NCBI RefSeq assembly: GCF_000685075.1
Contig: NZ_BAYD01000051.1
Location: 1 to 64,000, forward strand
DNA: 64,000 bases
From: Paraburkholderia oxyphila NBRC 105797
GTDB taxonomy: Bacteria; Pseudomonadota; Gammaproteobacteria; Burkholderiales; Burkholderiaceae
Direction of reading: 5' to 3'
Shown: one piece after another, positions 31,404 through 39,842 of the stretch
Layout: each line of letters opens with the position of its first letter
Numbering within the stretch: the first letter of the stretch is position 1
Translations under genes and position numbers: made by a program
Notes under the pieces: model-generated
Told to the model about the DNA's origin: nothing
The model's input: only the letters and a program-made list of their open reading frames with translations
The model's database searches: none

Positions 31404-33467
31404 TCAGCCAGGCAAGGCGGGCAACTGCTGCCAGGTGTTGTTGGCAAGGCTCGTGAGCACCCAGGCGGCGCCGGTATTGTCGATGGCATAGACCGTGCCG
31501 CCGTCGCTCACGCTCACCCCCACGATGCCGCTCTTCAGTTGCGTGCAGACCGGGCTGTTGCCGCCCTGCGGGAGCGCGACGTGCCAGAGGTTGAGGCTGC
31601 CGTCGGTGACATACTGGTCCCCCTGCGGTGCCTGAGCGAGCGCGCTCACGCCCGTCATCATCGCGGTCAGCGCATTGCCGTTCGCGGTGTCCATGAACCA
31701 CGCATTGCCCGACGTGTCGGTCAGGCCGACCTTGCTGCCGTTCGCAACGAGGCTGCTCCATGTTGCCGTGCCGATCTGCTGCCACGCGCCCTCCGCGCGG
31801 GTCCACAGGCCGCCGCCATTGTTGGCGATGGCAAACAGCGTGCCGTTGGCGCCTGCGATGGCGGCGGGCGCATCGCTATTCGGCATCGAGCCGACCGCGC
31901 TCCAGTTCGTGCCCGAGCCGCTGTACACGTAAGCCTGACGGTCCGACGTCACCTGACTGATGGCCCAGACGGAGGTGCCGTCCGTCGCCACCTGGGCAAC
32001 CGGGAACGTCGAGATCGGGGTCCACGTGTTCTGCCCGGCATTGAACAGCTTGGCAAAGAAGCTCTGTCCGTAACTGTTGGGCTGAAGTTGCGAGCCGTTG
32101 AGCGGCGCGCCGTCTATGCCCGCCACCACGCCTCCCGCGGCGGCCACCGAAAAGCTGTAGCCGGGCAGCGTGGACCAGATCGTGCCGCCGGACGCAAAAC
32201 CGTAGGTCGTACCCGAATTGCTGACCAGCCACGCGTTGTTGCCCGCAGCCGCCAGATTCGTCGGGTTCACGAGCATGATCGAGCTGGGCCAGATATACGC
32301 GGTGATGCCGGCGAGGAAGCCCGCCTGCGAGACGATGTCATTCCATTCGCTCAGCGCTTCGTTGAGGCTGTCCTGGTTCAGGTCCGAGAGCGCGGCGGTG
32401 ATGTCGTCGCCCAGGGTCTGGCAAAGCTGGAGCAGCGTGTTGAGTTCCTGTTGCGCCTGCGAATTCATGCTCGCCACGCCTTGGGCACTTTGCGAAAACG
32501 CTGCAACGGACTGGGCGGCAAGCTCGTCCGCGTTTTCCCAGTTGATATCGTTCTGGATTTGCGCTTTCAACTGCGCAATCTGCCCTTTGAGCGCGGTGAT
32601 CTCCGCGATGGCGAAATAGGCGCCCGCCGCGCCGCCCGCCATCAGGATCCAGCCGACCGGATTCCAGAAGTTCGCAAGGCCGATGATGCCGACCACGATG
32701 GCCGAGCCGGCCGCGAAACCAAGACCGATGATCTTGCTGTTGTCGGAGCTGATCGTGCTGTTGCAATTGGCAATATCGGCATTCAGGGCGTTGATCTCGC
32801 TCTGATAGGCCTGTTGAAGCTGATAGAGCACGCCCGTGGTGGAGGCCGAGATGAGCGTGGTGGCTGCCGTGTTCAGGCTGCCGCTGAGCGACTGGATTTG
32901 CGTGCCGATGCTCTGCAGCGGCGTCAATTCTGCGCCGACGAGTGCCTTGGTCTGCTGCAGCTGTTGTTGCCACGCGGGGCTGCCCGGCTGCAGATTCGCC
33001 AGCACGATGAAATCGGCTTGCACGGTTGCGTTGAGATTCGAAATCGTGCTCGCAACCGAAATGAGGTTGGAGAAGATGCTGGCACCGCCACCGCTGCTCG
33101 ACGTACTGATCCAGTTCGCGGCCTGGCCCTGCAGCACGGCGAGCTGCTGCGTGAACTGCTGATAGGCCGTCTGGAGACTGTCCACGGGAATCTTCGTGCC
33201 GGGAGGCGGCGCTCGAAACGTGATGACGGGCGGTGCCAGCGCCGTCAATGCGTTGACGTACGTGCTGGTGGCAATGATCTGGATCGTCGCGATCGACTGC
33301 TGCACGGCGAGCTGGAGCGCCACTGAGCCAAGACGCGTGCGTGGCGCGATCTTGACGAGCGGGTGACCGGCCTGGGCAAGATTGACGTGCCGGTTGGGCG
33401 CAAGCAGCACGCTGCGCCCAAGGTGCGGTGCATCCGCGGCTTTGTCGCGCTCAAGAAGGAGTTCCAT
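31404..33467 (-). CDS. HBL/ClyA-like alpha-pore-forming toxin with tectonin-like beta-propeller
   Basis: A 687-residue protein with two modules. Residues about 45-385 are long helices interrupted by a strongly hydrophobic hairpin (about 246-291: GLGFAAGSAIVVGIIGL, PVGWILMAGGAAGAYFAIAEI), as in the membrane-inserting subunit of HBL/NHE or XaxA-type toxins. Residues about 405-687 are repeats of about 40-45 residues with W/V-S-xxG-T/S-x-Y/F turns (NAWLVSNSGTTYGFASGG, TSVWAISQV, GTVYAIDNTGAAWVL), like tectonin lectin propellers. That suggests carbohydrate-directed pore formation. There is no signal peptide, so export is unexplained. ATG 33467 is preferred over a longer frame. Component B lies 142 bp downstream on the same strand. 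Confidence 0.7.
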   Translation of the reverse strand: MELLLERDKAADAPHLGRSVLLAPNRHVNLAQAGHPLVKIAPRTRLGSVALQLAVQQSIATIQIIATSTYVNALTALAPPVITFRAPPPGTKIPVDSLQTAYQQFTQQLAVLQGQAANWISTSSSGGGASIFSNLISVASTISNLNATVQADFIVLANLQPGSPAWQQQLQQTKALVGAELTPLQSIGTQIQSLSGSLNTAATTLISASTTGVLYQLQQAYQSEINALNADIANCNSTISSDNSKIIGLGFAAGSAIVVGIIGLANFWNPVGWILMAGGAAGAYFAIAEITALKGQIAQLKAQIQNDINWENADELAAQSVAAFSQSAQGVASMNSQAQQELNTLLQLCQTLGDDITAALSDLNQDSLNEALSEWNDIVSQAGFLAGITAYIWPSSIMLVNPTNLAAAGNNAWLVSNSGTTYGFASGGTIWSTLPGYSFSVAAAGGVVAGIDGAPLNGSQLQPNSYGQSFFAKLFNAGQNTWTPISTFPVAQVATDGTSVWAISQVTSDRQAYVYSGSGTNWSAVGSMPNSDAPAAIAGANGTLFAIANNGGGLWTRAEGAWQQIGTATWSSLVANGSKVGLTDTSGNAWFMDTANGNALTAMMTGVSALAQAPQGDQYVTDGSLNLWHVALPQGGNSPVCTQLKSGIVGVSVSDGGTVYAIDNTGAAWVLTSLANNTWQQLPALPG

Positions 33468-33869
33468 GATGAGGCCCCGTGATCGAAGAGAACGTTTTGT
33501 GACGTTGAAACCATGCGCCGCCAGAATCGGGCTGTGGAAAAAGGCCCCGAACCGGCGAAAGCATGCCCTGGCGACGTAATGAAACGTGTCACCCATTCCA
33601 GAATTCAATGTTTGACGAATGCCCGCTTGCCGCCGGCCGTTTTGTCGAGCCGATTTTTAATTCATTGAATCGGGCAAGCGTTGAAATGTTGGCTAACCGA
33701 ATCTTTTTGATCTTTGAGGTATGCAAGCGTGTTTAGCGCTTTTAACACGGCAGCGCTGGCTGTCGCTCACCAGTATTGGATTGTTACGAGGAATGGTACA
33801 AGCTTCGATTGGGGAGGTTGAAAACCGGCTCCTGGTATGCTTTGCATAGGCGCTTACGTTTCTGAACAT
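33468..33869. other. A/T-richer region upstream of the toxin-like genes
   Basis: About 400 bp, clearly richer in A/T than its surroundings, between the leftward toxin-like pair and the leftward LuxR-type gene. It should contain the toxin promoter; no sigma-54 element or clean -35/-10 pair was found. No gene supported. Confidence 0.5.
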
Positions 33870-34688
33870 CTACGAACCTTGTTGCTTCTTCCTCGCGGGA
33901 CTCAAGTTGGCGGGAAGCTGGTCGAGCGTCGTCAGCAGATCGCGCTGCGAGCGGATGCCCAGCTTGGCGAACGCCCGGTACCGGTACGTGAGCACCGTGT
34001 TTTCGGATAGCTCCAGCAAAGCGGCCGTCTCTCTCGATGTCTTTCCCGCGAGCAGCCAGGAGATCACCTGGCGCTCACGATGCGCGAGGTTCGTGAGTAT
34101 CCGGTGATGCAGCGCATCGCTCACGGCTCGGCGCGCGGTCTTTCTGACGTGTGCGAGCACGGCTTCGTGCAGGACCGGCGCGCAACGCGTAATTGTTTCG
34201 AAGTCCTCTTCAGAGAACAGATCGAACGAGAGGTTCCGATAAAGGCTGATTGCGGCGCGGAAGCCATCCCGGTCCAGCAGCAGCACGGATACCCGCTCCC
34301 TGATGCCGGGCTTCGTGTAGCACAAGTCGCGATAGCGCTGGTCGCTCACGTCCTCGGCAAACTGATGGCTCATCCAGAGTTGCGAGCGTGCCGGTACGCG
34401 CTTGCGCGAGAGCCACGTCATGTTGTTATCGAGCAAGTCGAAGCGATTGCGGTAGTACTCGACGGCCGTAATCGAAGCGACTGCGCCGTGCGCGCTGGCC
34501 GTCGACAACGCCGAAACGCGCCCGGTGGATTGCAGTGCGAATAACGTGCAGTGACTCGCGGGGACCAGCGGCTGCACCGCTTCCAGGATGTATTGCGCGA
34601 GGTCCTCGGTTCCGATGCCGGCGATGACCTTCGTCACGAACGGCAGGGCAATGTCGTCGCGACGGGATTGGATTCTCCAGTATCTCAC
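33870..34688 (-). CDS. LuxR-type transcriptional regulator
   Basis: A 272-residue regulator. The C-terminal 65 residues are a GerE/LuxR helix-turn-helix (LTNLAHRERQVISWLLAGKTSRETAALLELSENTV-type, with TVLTYRYRAFAKLGI). The N-terminal 200 residues resemble a GAF-like sensory domain and lack the conserved Trp/Asp pattern of acyl-homoserine-lactone receptors, so quorum sensing is not supported. It is divergent from the catabolic operon at 34828, which it most likely controls. It could also affect the toxin-like genes 400 bp downstream of it on the same strand. Confidence 0.85.
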   Translation of the reverse strand: MRYWRIQSRRDDIALPFVTKVIAGIGTEDLAQYILEAVQPLVPASHCTLFALQSTGRVSALSTASAHGAVASITAVEYYRNRFDLLDNNMTWLSRKRVPARSQLWMSHQFAEDVSDQRYRDLCYTKPGIRERVSVLLLDRDGFRAAISLYRNLSFDLFSEEDFETITRCAPVLHEAVLAHVRKTARRAVSDALHHRILTNLAHRERQVISWLLAGKTSRETAALLELSENTVLTYRYRAFAKLGIRSQRDLLTTLDQLPANLSPARKKQQGS

Positions 34689-34726
34689 TCGTTCCTCATC
34701 AGGGTTTATACGTCATAAGAACCTAT

Positions 34727-34766
34727 GACAACGTCGGTGGCCGGTTCACTGAACAATAACGTTGTC
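34727..34766. promoter_or_regulatory. Inverted repeats in the LuxR/catabolic divergent promoter
   Basis: GACAACGT (34727-34734) is repeated inverted as ACGTTGTC (34759-34766), and a smaller palindrome GTTCA-C-TGAAC (34744-34754) lies between them. This is a plausible operator for the divergent LuxR-type regulator. Confidence 0.45.
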
Positions 34767-34827
34767 GGCGCTTCGATCACGCACGTTACACGCTGCGTGA
34801 AGCGCAATCAATGAAGGAGACAAACCC

Positions 34828-36555
34828 ATGAGCGACGCGCGCGGCAGGCTTGACCGCATCGGTCCTTTTGAGTACCGGCGATTTTCCGCCTGCCTTCCGG
34901 CGCTGGCAAACGGCGTCGAGCCGCAAAGACACGATGTTGTCATCGTGGGCGGCGGCCCCGTCGGGCTTGCAACCGCGCTGGGCCTGGCACGATTCGGGGT
35001 GCGATCCGTCGTGATCGAGGCGGACGATTCTGTCTGCGAGGGCAGCCGGGCGGCCTGCATCTCTCGCCGCAGCTTGCAGGTCGTCGAGCGACTGGGCGCG
35101 GTCGATGATTTTCTGGCGAAAGGCCTGAGGTGGAGCCGGGGCCGCAGCTTCTATCGCGAGCATGAGGTCTTCCGCTTCGAGATGCCGGATGAGCCATCGG
35201 AGAAGTTCCCGCCGATGATCAACTTGCAGCAGTACTACATCGAACACTACTTGCTTGAGGCCATCGCACGAGTCAACGCGGCCAGTCCAGGCACAGTCGA
35301 CGTACGCTGGGGCGCGCGCGTGAGTGGCGTATCGGCCACCGACAGCGGCGTCGCAATCGAGATCGAGACGCCCCACGGCCGCTATCGCTCCGGCGCGAGC
35401 TGGCTGGTCGCATGCGATGGCGGCCAGAGCATGGTCCGCAAGACACTGGGCCTCGAACTGGCGGGCACGGCCTACGAAGGGCGGTACGTGATCATCGATA
35501 TCGAACTGGCCAGCGGTGCGCCGGCAGAGCGGCGCGCGTGGTTCGATCCGCCGTGGTGGCGCGGATCGACCATCCTCATGCATCGCCAGCCGGACAATAT
35601 CTGGCGCATCGACTATCAGTTGCGGCCCGGGGATTGTGCCGAAGACGCACTCACGCCCGCGCGTGTCCACACGTTTGTGCAGACCCACCTCGATGCGATC
35701 GGCGAAGGCCATCTGCCCTGGAAGCCTGTCTGGACCTCGGTCTATCGCGCAGGTGCCATGACGCTCGATGCATACCGGCATGGCCGGATTCTGTTCGCCG
35801 GAAACGCCGCGCACGCGATGCCGATTTTCGGCGTGCGCGGGCTCAACTCGGGATTCGACGATGCCGACAATCTCGCCTGGAAGCTGGCGTTGGTCCTGTC
35901 GAATGGCGTGGACGAAGGACTGCTCGACAGCTACAGCGCCGAACGGATCGAGGCCTTTCACGAGAATGCGGCCAGTGCGATGCGCAGCACCGAGTTCATG
36001 TCGCCCCCTTCGCGCGGCTTCGACCTGATGCGCGAAGCCTGTTTATCGCTGGCTCATGAGCATCCCGCGATTGCGAGCCTGGTCAATCCCCGGCAAACCG
36101 AGGCGGTCGCCTACACGAACTCGACGCTCACGCCCGATGGCGATGGCTTCGAATCGGGACCCGCACCGGGAAGCGTCGCCATTGATGTCGCGCTCGACGC
36201 GCATGGGCGGTTTCTGAGCGACGTGTTTCAGGCTCCCGGTTTTACCGTGCTCGGGTTCGGGCTTTCGCTGGATTGTCAGCAGTCGCTGGCCCAGGCGCTG
36301 GCGACTCTTGCGGTGCCGGTTCAGATTCGGAGTGTCGGCGTTACCGGGGGCGAGCACGACGTCCTCGTTTCGGCCGAGGCGATGGCGCGCATCGCCCGGG
36401 CATATGGCGCAGGGGAAGGCTCGGTCTACCTGGTCCGCCCCGACGGTCATGTGGCCGCCCGATGGCATCGGCCGTCCGGGCAAAGCGTGCGCGTGGCCAT
36501 CTCCCGCGCCTGCGGCACGAAACTCGATGTCATGGAGGAAGCATGCCTGAACTGA
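34828..36555 (+). CDS. FAD-dependent aromatic hydroxylase (PheA/TfdB/MhpA-like)
   Basis: A 575-residue flavoprotein monooxygenase. The FAD-binding fingerprint VVIVGGGPVGLATALGLARFG is near residues 34-54; the second FAD motif reads GRILFAGNAAHAMPIFGVRGLNSG, with Asn instead of the usual Asp in GDAAH. A C-terminal thioredoxin-like domain follows, as in phenol- and 3-hydroxyphenylpropionate-hydroxylase relatives. It probably adds a hydroxyl group to an aromatic acid or phenol using NAD(P)H and oxygen. It heads an operon with DUF2783, a VOC dioxygenase, an FAH-family hydrolase and an MFS carrier, which fits hydroxylation, ring cleavage and hydrolysis. The substrate cannot be told from sequence. 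Confidence 0.88.
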   Translation: MSDARGRLDRIGPFEYRRFSACLPALANGVEPQRHDVVIVGGGPVGLATALGLARFGVRSVVIEADDSVCEGSRAACISRRSLQVVERLGAVDDFLAKGLRWSRGRSFYREHEVFRFEMPDEPSEKFPPMINLQQYYIEHYLLEAIARVNAASPGTVDVRWGARVSGVSATDSGVAIEIETPHGRYRSGASWLVACDGGQSMVRKTLGLELAGTAYEGRYVIIDIELASGAPAERRAWFDPPWWRGSTILMHRQPDNIWRIDYQLRPGDCAEDALTPARVHTFVQTHLDAIGEGHLPWKPVWTSVYRAGAMTLDAYRHGRILFAGNAAHAMPIFGVRGLNSGFDDADNLAWKLALVLSNGVDEGLLDSYSAERIEAFHENAASAMRSTEFMSPPSRGFDLMREACLSLAHEHPAIASLVNPRQTEAVAYTNSTLTPDGDGFESGPAPGSVAIDVALDAHGRFLSDVFQAPGFTVLGFGLSLDCQQSLAQALATLAVPVQIRSVGVTGGEHDVLVSAEAMARIARAYGAGEGSVYLVRPDGHVAARWHRPSGQSVRVAISRACGTKLDVMEEACLN

Positions 36556-36746
36556 ATAGCCGTTCGAGAGATCGCGTCTACACGCATTGCGCCCGTGCCG
36601 TCAGCGCCGCGGGCAGAGAGAGCGAGTCGCTCTTTCTCGCGAGACTGGCGCTGCTGCTCTTCGAACAGCTCGGCGACGCGCAAGCCTGCGAAGCCGCCAT
36701 AGACGCGGCGCTGCGTAGCCTGCCGGCACCGTCGCTGTCGGCCTGA
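36543..36746 (+). CDS. DUF2783 small protein
   Basis: A 67-residue protein overlapping the 3' end of the hydroxylase gene by 13 bp, with GGAGG just upstream of ATG 36543. The sequence (RVYTHCARAVSAAGRESESL, ARLALLLFEQLGDAQACEAAI) matches DUF2783, small helical proteins usually encoded directly after flavin hydroxylases of this type. A role as a hydroxylase partner is suspected but unproven. The overlap implies translational coupling. Confidence 0.72.
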   Translation: MPELNSRSRDRVYTHCARAVSAAGRESESLFLARLALLLFEQLGDAQACEAAIDAALRSLPAPSLSA

Positions 36747-36807
36747 GAAGCGAGCGCGGCGGCGCCTCCTTTAGCCATTGCGAAACTTCAACCTGTTGAT
36801 TTTCACC

Positions 36808-37386
36808 ATGAACAATGCAATCGCAAGCCCCGCTGCAGGCCATGCAGCGCCCGTGCCGATGGGCACGATCCTGGGTCTTCATCACTTTGCGTGGCGCTGC
36901 CGCGACGCCGAGGAAACCCGCCGCTTTTACGAAGACATCCTCGGTCTTCCGCTCGTTCACGTGATCAAAAAAGACCATGTGCCGAGCACCGGGGAATACT
37001 GCCCGTACGTGCATATCTTCTTTCGCATGTCCGATGGATCCCATATCGCCTTTTTCGATCTTGGCGATGGTCAAAGCGCTGCGCCCAGTGCAAACACGCC
37101 GGCATGGGTCAATCACATCGCGCTGAGAGTGGACAATCGCGAAAAGCTGGACGCCATGAAAGCCCGCTTGTTGGAGCACGGCATTGAAGTGCTCGGTATC
37201 ACGGATCACGATGGCTATATCGAGTCGATCTACTTCTTCGACCCCAACGGATTGCGTCTGGAGCTGACAACTGAAGTGGCTCCTGCGGCTGTCGTGAGCG
37301 ATTTCGCGCGGCATGCCCATGCGCAGCTTGCGCAATGGGCCGTTGAATCCGCCACGCGCCGCGCGGCCGGGAAGGAGGGCGCATGA
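36808..37386 (+). CDS. VOC-family (extradiol dioxygenase/glyoxalase) protein
   Basis: A 192-residue vicinal-oxygen-chelate protein with one paired beta-alpha-beta-beta-beta module set. Candidate metal ligands: His in GLHHFAWRC, His in VNHIALRV and Glu in LRLELTTE. The FFDPNGLRLEL signature is typical of ring-cleaving members. Placed between hydroxylase and FAH-type hydrolase, it is the likely ring-opening dioxygenase. ATG 36808 is preferred over an upstream TTG, though no strong ribosome site is seen for either. Its stop overlaps the next start (ATGA). Confidence 0.85.
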   Translation: MNNAIASPAAGHAAPVPMGTILGLHHFAWRCRDAEETRRFYEDILGLPLVHVIKKDHVPSTGEYCPYVHIFFRMSDGSHIAFFDLGDGQSAAPSANTPAWVNHIALRVDNREKLDAMKARLLEHGIEVLGITDHDGYIESIYFFDPNGLRLELTTEVAPAAVVSDFARHAHAQLAQWAVESATRRAAGKEGA

Positions 37387-38390
37387 GCACGCTATCCCCC
37401 GCGCTTCGACTCGCAACGCGGCAAGACGGCAGCCGTGACGGCGAGCTGGTTATCGTCTCGTCCAGCTATCGGCGCTGCATGCCGGTGCCTCGCATTGCCA
37501 GAACCCTGCAAGAGGCGCTCGACAACTGGTCAACTACCGCGCCTCGACTGGAGGCTTGCTGCCAGCGTTTGGACGCCTGCGGGTGGGCATCGTGCGAGCC
37601 GTTCGATCCGGCGGCGGCGCTCGCTCCCTTGCCGCGCGCGTATCAATGGGCCGATGCCTCGGTGTACAGGAACCACGCGCGGCTCATGTATCAATGGCGC
37701 CGGGAACCCATTCCGGATCGATACGAGACCGAGCCGCTCGTGTATCAGGGCGGCTCGGATGTCATGCTCGCCGGTACGGCGCCAATCGTGGGGCTCAGCG
37801 CGGCGCACGGGATCGACTTCGAGGCGGAGATCGCGGTCGTCACCACCGACGTGCCCCTGGGCGCCACACTCGAACAAGCCCGCAACGCTATCGCGTTGGT
37901 TGTTCTTGTGAATGACGTGTCGCTGCGTGGACTCATCCCGGGTGAGCTCGCTCGCGGATTTGGCTTCTACCAAAGCAAGCCGGCAAGCAGCTTCGCTCCG
38001 GTCGCCGTCACGCCCGCCGCGCTTGGCCACGCGTGGCGCGACGCGATGTTGCATCTTCCGGTGAGAGTCGAGCTCAACGGCGAGGTATTCGGCACGCCAA
38101 ACGCGGGTGAGGAAACGGTATTCAATTTCGCGCAGATCATTGCGCATCTAACCAGGACGCGCGCGCTATGCGCTGGGACGATCGTGGGTGCGGGGACGAT
38201 CAGCAATGCGGACCCATCGACAGGCAGCGCCTGCGTGACCGAAGCCCGGGTACGCCAAGCCCTCTCAGGCTGGCCAGACGAAGCGCAGCAGCGGTATCTG
38301 CAACACGGTGACCGGATTCGCATGGAAGTCTTGACCGACGACGGCCGCTCGGTATTCGGCGCAATCGACCAGACGGTAATGAATACATGA
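37383..38390 (+). CDS. Fumarylacetoacetate hydrolase-family protein
   Basis: A 335-residue FAH-family enzyme that probably hydrolyses the C-C bond of the ring-cleavage product. Conserved features include YQGGSDVMLAG, the acidic metal-site residues in HGIDFEAEIAVV, LVNDVSLR, and the GTIVGAGTISN segment. Four-base overlap with the VOC gene indicates coupled translation. Fumarylacetoacetase and acylpyruvase activities are both possible; the hydroxylase-dioxygenase-FAH order resembles gentisate- and homogentisate-type routes, but those pathways' own dioxygenases are not VOC proteins, so the substrate differs or is unusual. Confidence 0.88.
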   Translation: MSTLSPALRLATRQDGSRDGELVIVSSSYRRCMPVPRIARTLQEALDNWSTTAPRLEACCQRLDACGWASCEPFDPAAALAPLPRAYQWADASVYRNHARLMYQWRREPIPDRYETEPLVYQGGSDVMLAGTAPIVGLSAAHGIDFEAEIAVVTTDVPLGATLEQARNAIALVVLVNDVSLRGLIPGELARGFGFYQSKPASSFAPVAVTPAALGHAWRDAMLHLPVRVELNGEVFGTPNAGEETVFNFAQIIAHLTRTRALCAGTIVGAGTISNADPSTGSACVTEARVRQALSGWPDEAQQRYLQHGDRIRMEVLTDDGRSVFGAIDQTVMNT

Positions 38391-38421
38391 CGTGATATCG
38401 CGTCGCATAGTGGAGACGAGT

Positions 38422-39741
38422 ATGACTTCAGCTACAGCAGGAAATGATCGCGATCTGGCCGCGCTTTACCAGAAAATCGGCCGGCGCATCGTGCCGTTTG
38501 TCTTCGTGGGATTCGTGATCGCTTTCCTTGACCGTATCAACATCGGCTTCGCGCAGTTGCAGATGAAGGCCGACCTTGGCTTCAGCGACGCGGTGTACGG
38601 GCTCGGCGCGGGCGTGTTCTTCCTGGGCTACTTCCTGTGCGAAGTGCCCAGCAACCTGCTGCTCGAACGTATTGGCGCGCGGCGCACTTTCATGCGGATC
38701 ATGATTGGCTGGGGCGTGGTTTCGTCGTGCATGGCGTTAGTGACGACCCCATGGATGCTTTATGTGATGCGGTTCCTGCTCGGCGTGTTCGAGGCAGGAT
38801 TCTTCCCCGGGATCGTTCTTTACTTGACTTACTGGTTTCCCGCTTCACGCAGGGCATCGGTCACCGCCTGGCTATTCGTGGCGGTTGCCGTCGCGGGCGT
38901 CACGGGCGGCATCGTTTCGGGCGCCATCATGCAGTATGCGGCAGGCGTGCATGGCCTCGCAGGCTGGCAGTGGATGTTCATTCTCGAAGGATTGCCCGCG
39001 ATCCTCATGGGCGTCGTCGTGCGACTCTTCCTTGTTGACAGCCCGCAGCACGCGGGATGGCTGACCGAAGCGGAGAAGCAACGCGTCCAGCGAGATCTGG
39101 ACGTGGATCTCGCGTCCAAGGAAGCGCTCGCATCGGGGTCGATTGGCGCTGCGTTGCGCAATCCGATGGTGTATCTGTTTTCGGCGGTCTATTTCACGCT
39201 GACTTGTGGAACGATGGCCATCAGCTTCTGGCTGCCCACCATCATTCACGGCGCCGGCATCCACAGTGTCTTTGACACCGGCTTGTTGAGCGCCATCCCT
39301 TATGGGATTGGGGCTATCGGGATTGTCGCCATCTCGCGCCACTCGGATAAACGTCGCGAACGATTTTGTCACTACGCCGTGTGCGCCATTGGCGGCGGGT
39401 TTGCGCTCTGTCTCGTTGGCTTGTACGGAAGCGGACTGTATTCGGCCTTGCTGTTCCTCAGCATCGCGGTGGGGTTGACGTTCGCTGCGCTACCGATCTT
39501 CTGGTCCATGCCTCAAGACCATCTCTCCGGTTCCGGCGCAGCGGGCGGAATCGCATTGATCAGCAGTCTCGGCCAACTCGGCAGCTTCTTCAGCCCCGCG
39601 CTGATTGGCTGGATCAAAACGACCACGGGCCGACTCGATGCGGGGCTCTACGTTCTTGCCGCGTTGCTGATAGCCGGTGGCGTTGCGGTGCTCGTCTATT
39701 CAGGCCGACGTATCGGCAGCGCCGCGCGCAGCGTCGCCTGA
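38422..39741 (+). CDS. MFS transporter, anion:cation symporter type
   Basis: A 439-residue twelve-helix carrier of the ACS branch, with the signature DRINIGFAQLQMKADLGFSDAVYG-type first loop, EVPSNLLLERIGARR and GIVLYLTYWFPASRRA. ACS members take up organic anions such as tartrate, phthalate or hydroxy-aromatic acids. As the last gene of the catabolic operon it should import the operon's substrate. ATG 38422 has GGAG six bases upstream; an upstream GTG frame is not supported. Confidence 0.9.
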   Translation: MTSATAGNDRDLAALYQKIGRRIVPFVFVGFVIAFLDRINIGFAQLQMKADLGFSDAVYGLGAGVFFLGYFLCEVPSNLLLERIGARRTFMRIMIGWGVVSSCMALVTTPWMLYVMRFLLGVFEAGFFPGIVLYLTYWFPASRRASVTAWLFVAVAVAGVTGGIVSGAIMQYAAGVHGLAGWQWMFILEGLPAILMGVVVRLFLVDSPQHAGWLTEAEKQRVQRDLDVDLASKEALASGSIGAALRNPMVYLFSAVYFTLTCGTMAISFWLPTIIHGAGIHSVFDTGLLSAIPYGIGAIGIVAISRHSDKRRERFCHYAVCAIGGGFALCLVGLYGSGLYSALLFLSIAVGLTFAALPIFWSMPQDHLSGSGAAGGIALISSLGQLGSFFSPALIGWIKTTTGRLDAGLYVLAALLIAGGVAVLVYSGRRIGSAARSVA

Positions 39742-39798
39742 GCGTTCCCTGGACCACTGCGGTTTCAACGGGGCGGCCCGGATGGCGAGAGCAGGGCG

Positions 39799-39822
39799 GC
39801 CCGCGAAGCACGCTTCGCGGGC
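39799..39822. terminator. Hairpin between convergent transporter genes
   Basis: GCCCGCGAAGC (39799-39809) pairs with GCTTCGCGGGC (39812-39822). TTTT follows nine bases later on the plus strand. Likely end of the catabolic operon. Confidence 0.5.
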
Positions 39823-39842
39823 GCGCGCGGTTTTCCCGTGCG

